The position numbers and the translations under genes were made by a program. A stretch of 35,320 nucleotides of DNA from Bacteriovoracaceae bacterium (GTDB lineage Bacteria; Bdellovibrionota; Bacteriovoracia; Bacteriovoracales; Bacteriovoracaceae), in contig JAMPXB010000029.1 in NCBI GenBank assembly GCA_023701435.1, positions 1 to 35,320 of the forward strand, in the 5' to 3' direction. The notes beneath the pieces are model-generated. The model worked only from the letters and a program-made list of their open reading frames with translations, ran no database searches and was not told where the DNA came from. Below, in pieces: positions 31,999 to 35,320 of this stretch; the first letter of the stretch is position 1, and every line of letters starts with the position of its first letter.

Positions 31999-33729
31999 AT
32001 GCGACTGTCTCAAGGCTATTGGCAAACACTTAAGGAAACTCCATCAGACGCTGATGTGGTTTCACAACAACTCATGATGAGAGCTGGTTTAATGTATAAA
32101 ACGGGTGCCGGTTTATACACTTATCAACCGATGGCCCTGAGATCTTTAAAAAAGATTGAAAAAATCATTCGTGAAGAATTAGACAAGATTAACTGTTTTG
32201 AAATTGCGATGCCAGTGGTTACACCTGCTGAATTATGGCAAGAATCTGGCCGTTGGGATGGAATGGGCGGACAGATGCTTAAGGCCCATGACCGAGCGGA
32301 AAGAGAAGTGTGCATTAGCCCTACTAATGAAGAAACGGTTACTGATTTATTCCGCCGTACAGTTAATTCTTATAAACAATTGCCAGTTTGTTTGTACCAA
32401 ATCAATACCAAGTTTCGTGATGAGATTCGTCCTCGTTTTGGTCTACTTCGCGCCCGTGAATTTACCATGAAAGATGGCTATTCTTTTCATATTGATAAAG
32501 CATCGCTGGATAAGTTTTACGATGAAATTTATGTCGCCTACGAAAATATTTTCAGAAGACTTGGCCTTGATTTTATCACGGTGGAAGCTGATGGTGGAGC
32601 TATGGCCGGCGGTGGTGCCAAGACTCATGAATTTCAGGTTGTGGCCGATAATGGCGAAGACTATGTGGTAACCATTCCTAAAACTGGTTTTGCCGCCAAT
32701 ATTGAAAAAGCTGTGACAGTCAGAAAAGACATCACAGTTGCTCCGGCCACTGAACTGGTGAAGTTTGCTACCCCTAATCAAAAGACCTGTGAAGAAGTTT
32801 GTTCGGCCCATGGAATGCCTGTCACTCAAAGTCTGAAATCAATTATCATGAATGCCATCATTAACGGCAAAGACCAGTTTTTTATGGTCATGCTATTGGG
32901 CGATGACACTCTTAACGAAGTTAAATTTAAAAATAAAGTAGCTGCTGAACACATCCGTCCAGCTCAGCAAAATGAATTGGATAATCTTGGTCTAGTGAAG
33001 GGCTTTATGGGCCCGACAACTGAAGCTCAGGGTTTCAAGGTCATCTTTGATGAGTCCATTGATATGAATGGTTCTTATGTGGTTGGGGCCAATGAACCTG
33101 ATCACCATTTAAAAGGATTTGTTCCTTCACGTGATACTAAGCCGAAACATTTTCGGGCGGATATGCGTCTAGCGAAAGAGGGCGATTATATCGGTGACGA
33201 TCAAATCGTTCTGAAAAAAGGCATTGAAGTGGGCCACATTTTCCAGCTGGGTGATAAATACACCAAGAGCATGAAAGTGACCGTACTCAATGAGCAAGGT
33301 AAGGCCGTGACACCAATTATGGGTTGTTATGGTATCGGCGTGACTCGTGTCCTGGCATCAGCTGTTGAACAAAATAATGATAAAGACGGCATCATCTGGC
33401 CGGCTTCTATAGCTCCATACGATCTGTACTTGTGCTTCATTGGTAAAACTCCAGAAACCAAAGAGCTGATTGAAGAAATTCATAACGACTTCAAAAAAGC
33501 TGGCTTCGATGTGCTTTTCGATGACAGACAGTTAGGTCCTGGTCAAATGTTTAAGGATGCGGATCTTATCGGTCTTCCAATGCGAGTCGTTCTTGGTGAA
33601 AGAGACTACCTTGCCACTGGTGAAATCGAAGTGAAAATTCGTAAAACCGGTGAAACATTAAAAGTTAAAAAAGAAGAGCTGCTTTCAACAGTTAAAGCAA
33701 AACTTCAAGAGTTGGGTCGATGGCTGTAG
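31999..33729 (+). CDS. proS: Prolyl-tRNA synthetase
   Basis: ProS charges tRNA-Pro. The 576 residues match the long bacterial type. Motif 2 (FRDEIRPRFGLLRAREFTMKDGYSFH), the inserted editing domain (about 225-400), motif 3 (CYGIGVTRVLASAVEQ) and the anticodon-binding domain (PYDLYLCFIGKTPETKELIEE, then DDRQLGPGQMFKDADLIGLPMRVVLGER) are all visible. AGAGGA precedes the ATG at 31999. The end overlaps the methyltransferase gene by 10 bases. Confidence 0.98.
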   Translation: MRLSQGYWQTLKETPSDADVVSQQLMMRAGLMYKTGAGLYTYQPMALRSLKKIEKIIREELDKINCFEIAMPVVTPAELWQESGRWDGMGGQMLKAHDRAEREVCISPTNEETVTDLFRRTVNSYKQLPVCLYQINTKFRDEIRPRFGLLRAREFTMKDGYSFHIDKASLDKFYDEIYVAYENIFRRLGLDFITVEADGGAMAGGGAKTHEFQVVADNGEDYVVTIPKTGFAANIEKAVTVRKDITVAPATELVKFATPNQKTCEEVCSAHGMPVTQSLKSIIMNAIINGKDQFFMVMLLGDDTLNEVKFKNKVAAEHIRPAQQNELDNLGLVKGFMGPTTEAQGFKVIFDESIDMNGSYVVGANEPDHHLKGFVPSRDTKPKHFRADMRLAKEGDYIGDDQIVLKKGIEVGHIFQLGDKYTKSMKVTVLNEQGKAVTPIMGCYGIGVTRVLASAVEQNNDKDGIIWPASIAPYDLYLCFIGKTPETKELIEEIHNDFKKAGFDVLFDDRQLGPGQMFKDADLIGLPMRVVLGERDYLATGEIEVKIRKTGETLKVKKEELLSTVKAKLQELGRWL

Positions 33730-34478
33730 ATTTTGAACTCATATTTGGAATGCACAGTATTGCTGCTGCTTTAAAAAACCCACGCAGGGTCCATACGAAA
33801 CTTGTTGCAACTGATGAGGGTCTGATGGAACTTGGTAGAAAGCATCAGATTAATCCAAAAAACCTAAATGTAAAAATTGAAATCCTCGCTTCTCATCAGC
33901 TGCAAGAGAACGCTAAAAAGCTTTGCAGCTATATGGACGTGGAATTCACTCGCGTTCCTGGAGGAATTTTTCTGGAGACTTCCCCTCTAGAAACTTATTC
34001 TCTTCAAGATTTTCTTAAGGCTCCGACCGGAAGATTTTTAGCTCTCGATCAGATTACGGATGTCCACAATGGCGCTGCTATCTTGCGATCAGCTTGCTTC
34101 TACGGCGTAGACGCTGTTCTCATTCCTTCTGCGAAGTCTTTCGGGTTGACCCCTTCATTCTATCGCATAGCCTCTGGGGCTACTGAATACGTTAATTTGA
34201 TTCGTGTGAGCTCTCTTAGTCGTGCTGTTGGGCAATTAAACGATGCTGGATTTTTAACAGTAGGCCTTTCTGAGCATTCTTCAGAAAATTTATCGCAAAC
34301 TGAGCTTCGATCTCAAAACAAGATTTGTTTGCTGCTGGGAGCTGAGGAAACTGGCCTGTCTCATGCTGTGGGGCGTTTAGTGCAGAAAAACCTTAGTCTT
34401 CCCTCTCAGGGAGAAATAAAATCGCTCAATGTTGCATCGGCCGCGGCAATAGCGATGGAAAAATGTTTCGGTCTGTAA
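33720..34478 (+). CDS. SpoU/TrmH-family 2'-O-methyltransferase (RlmB-like)
   Basis: This is a SAM-dependent RNA ribose methyltransferase with a C-terminal trefoil knot. The 252 residues begin with an L30e-like N-terminal domain (FGMHSIAAALKNPRRVHTKLV). They contain the three SpoU motifs: DVHNGAAILRSACFYGVDAVLIP, LLLGAEETGLS, and SLNVASAAAIAMEK at the knot. The N-terminal domain resembles RlmB (23S rRNA Gm2251), which I favour, but TrmH-like tRNA targets cannot be excluded. Coupled to proS by a 10-base overlap. Confidence 0.87.
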   Translation: MAVDFELIFGMHSIAAALKNPRRVHTKLVATDEGLMELGRKHQINPKNLNVKIEILASHQLQENAKKLCSYMDVEFTRVPGGIFLETSPLETYSLQDFLKAPTGRFLALDQITDVHNGAAILRSACFYGVDAVLIPSAKSFGLTPSFYRIASGATEYVNLIRVSSLSRAVGQLNDAGFLTVGLSEHSSENLSQTELRSQNKICLLLGAEETGLSHAVGRLVQKNLSLPSQGEIKSLNVASAAAIAMEKCFGL

Positions 34479-34489
34479 TTGAAAAAAGC

Positions 34490-34518
34490 TTGATTTCGTA
34501 AGGTCTTAACATTATATA
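34490..34518 (+). promoter_or_regulatory. Promoter of the tRNA-tuf operon
   Basis: TTGATT (34490-34495) and TATATA (34513-34518) are spaced by 17 bases, 32 bases before the first tRNA. Consensus match with good spacing. Confidence 0.6.
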
Positions 34519-34550
34519 TTTCAGACTCACGATTTTTCGTTGATGTAAGA

Positions 34551-34626
34551 GCTGCTCTAGCTCAGTTGGTAGAGCAACTGATTTGTAATCAGTAGGTCGC
34601 AGGTTCGATTCCTGTGAGCAGCTCCA
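34551..34626 (+). tRNA. tRNA-Thr (TGT)
   Basis: The 76-base cloverleaf has acceptor GCTGCTC/GAGCAGC and encoded CCA. The anticodon loop TTTGTAA gives anticodon TGT. It is first of the four-tRNA array ahead of tuf. Confidence 0.97.
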
Positions 34627-34634
34627 TTTTAAGT

Positions 34635-34720
<86 letters not shown>

Positions 34721-34738
34721 TTTATTTTGATTTTTTCT

Positions 34739-34814
34739 GCGGGCGTAGCTCAGTTGGTAGAGCGCCACCCTTCCAAGGTGGAAGTCGAGAGTTCGAGCCT
34801 CTTCGCCCGCTCCA
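34739..34814 (+). tRNA. tRNA-Gly (TCC)
   Basis: The 76-base cloverleaf has acceptor GCGGGCG/CGCCCGC and encoded CCA. Anticodon loop CTTCCAA gives TCC. Confidence 0.97.
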
Positions 34815-34831
34815 TTTTTCCCAAGAATAAT

Positions 34832-34906
34832 GCTCGCATGGCTCAGAGGTAGAGTACTTCCTTGGTAAGGAAGGGGTCCCGAGTTCGATTCTCGGTGCGA
34901 GCTCCA
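34832..34906 (+). tRNA. tRNA-Thr (GGT)
   Basis: The 75-base cloverleaf has acceptor GCTCGCA/TGCGAGC and encoded CCA. Anticodon loop TTGGTAA gives GGT. A CCATT/AGTGG repeat plus eight T (34904-34932) follows, a possible weak attenuator before tuf. Confidence 0.97.
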
Positions 34907-34949
34907 TTCTTAGGAAGTGGTAGGTTTTTTTTATTGTCAGTTAGTAAGA

Positions 34950-34967
34950 GGTAGAGCATACTCTACC
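34950..34967 (+). other. Hairpin in the tuf leader
   Basis: GGTAGAG (34950-34956) and CTCTACC (34961-34967) pair perfectly around CATA, 52 bases before the tuf ATG. No T run follows, so it is not a terminator. It may be an RNA processing site between the tRNAs and the tuf mRNA. Confidence 0.45.
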
Positions 34968-35018
34968 AGTCAAAAACATAGATAACTCGATCTCAAACTT
35001 TTTGTAAGGAGAAGCCCC

Positions 35019-35320
35019 ATGGCTAAGGAAAAATTTGACCGTAGTAAGCCGCACGTAAATATCGGAACTATTGGTCACGTGGATCACGGTAAAACAACGC
35101 TTACTGCTGCTATCACAATGACGATGGCAAAAGTTTATGGTGGTACTGCTAAATCATACGCAGACATCGATTCTGCCCCAGAAGAAAAAGCTCGTGGTAT
35201 TACAATCAATACTGCACACGTTGAATATACAACTGCTAACCGTCACTACGCTCACGTAGACTGTCCGGGACACGCTGACTATGTTAAAAACATGATCACT
35301 GGTGCTGCTCAGATGGATGG
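35019..35320 (+). CDS. tuf: Elongation factor Tu, 3' truncated by the window
   Basis: EF-Tu delivers aminoacyl-tRNA to the ribosome. Only the first 100 codons are present. The start [26 protein letters not shown] gives the G1 loop GHVDHGKT (19-26). KARGITIN follows as G2 and [15 protein letters not shown] as G3 (DCPGH). The ATG at 35019 has a strong AAGGAG site. The gene follows Thr-Tyr-Gly-Thr tRNAs, the same order as E. coli thrU-tyrU-glyT-thrT-tufB. Confidence 0.98.
   Translation, partial: MAKEKFDRSKPHVNIGTIGHVDHGKTTLTAAITMTMAKVYGGTAKSYADIDSAPEEKARGITINTAHVEYTTANRHYAHVDCPGHADYVKNMITGAAQMD

Noticed and set aside
32443..32829. 128-residue minus-strand frame inside proS
   Set aside because: Lies within the conserved proS motif and editing region and has unlikely composition.
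34936..34967. Possible degenerate tRNA before tuf
   Set aside because: Only a D-arm-like stretch (GGTAGAG) is present; no acceptor, anticodon or T arm. It is better described as a hairpin.

Overview
The window is chromosomal core sequence from a flagellated Gram-negative bacterium with an outer membrane (lpxC, bamD, FlgH L-ring, FlgI P-ring). The moderate-to-low GC content and the gene mix (sigma-54-type flagellar promoter, CsrA/FliW pair, many TPR, FHA and cyclic-nucleotide-binding proteins, no sign of mobile DNA) suggest a Bdellovibrionota / Bacteriovoracales-like organism. That placement is an inference from protein character, not a search result.

Layout. (1) 1-7.6 kb is mixed housekeeping: the 3' part of an ATP:cob(I)alamin adenosyltransferase, an FHA membrane protein, glutaredoxin 2, an A-type Fe-S carrier, a YgfZ-TPR fusion, an HExxH-type putative peptide oxygenase, tRNA-Asn, a hypothetical gene, and arginine N-succinyltransferase with an unknown partner. 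(2) 7.66-11.42 kb is a tight + strand operon with 4-bp overlaps: BatE-like TPR/SH3 membrane protein, cyclic-nucleotide-binding protein, AI-2E/PerM-family permease, BamD and a TPR protein. It ends in a strong bidirectional terminator. (3) 11.47-20.55 kb is a minus-strand flagellar block, read in the order flgF, flgG, flgA, flgH, flgI, flgJ, flgM, flgN, flgK, flgL, csrA, fliW. A near-perfect sigma-54 promoter lies just upstream of flgF. The block supplies the rod, P- and L-rings, hook-filament junction, the anti-sigma-28 factor and its chaperone, and the CsrA/FliW translational switch. (4) 20.7-25 kb holds xseB, a class A penicillin-binding protein, a TonB-C-domain protein and a small hypothetical. 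(5) 25.1-27.5 kb is a minus-strand folD-gcvT-gcvH one-carbon operon. (6) 27.5-31 kb has a 59-residue two-helix membrane protein, ruvC-ruvA-ruvB and lpxC. (7) 31-35.3 kb has a GNAT acetyltransferase, a small exported protein, proS, a SpoU/TrmH-family rRNA methyltransferase, then tRNA-Thr(TGT)-Tyr(GTA)-Gly(TCC)-Thr(GGT)-tuf. That last order is the same as the E. coli thrU-tyrU-glyT-thrT-tufB operon.

Most of the window is ordinary core genome. The points that deserve a second look are the stand-alone HExxH protein next to a YgfZ-TPR fusion; the sigma-54 promoter and a repeated leader motif shared by flgF and flgJ; a pair of mutually exclusive hairpins in the fliW leader; a hairpin that covers the start codon of the TonB-like gene; and the small membrane-protein gene before ruvC. 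No CRISPR array, insertion sequence, prophage or defence island was seen.
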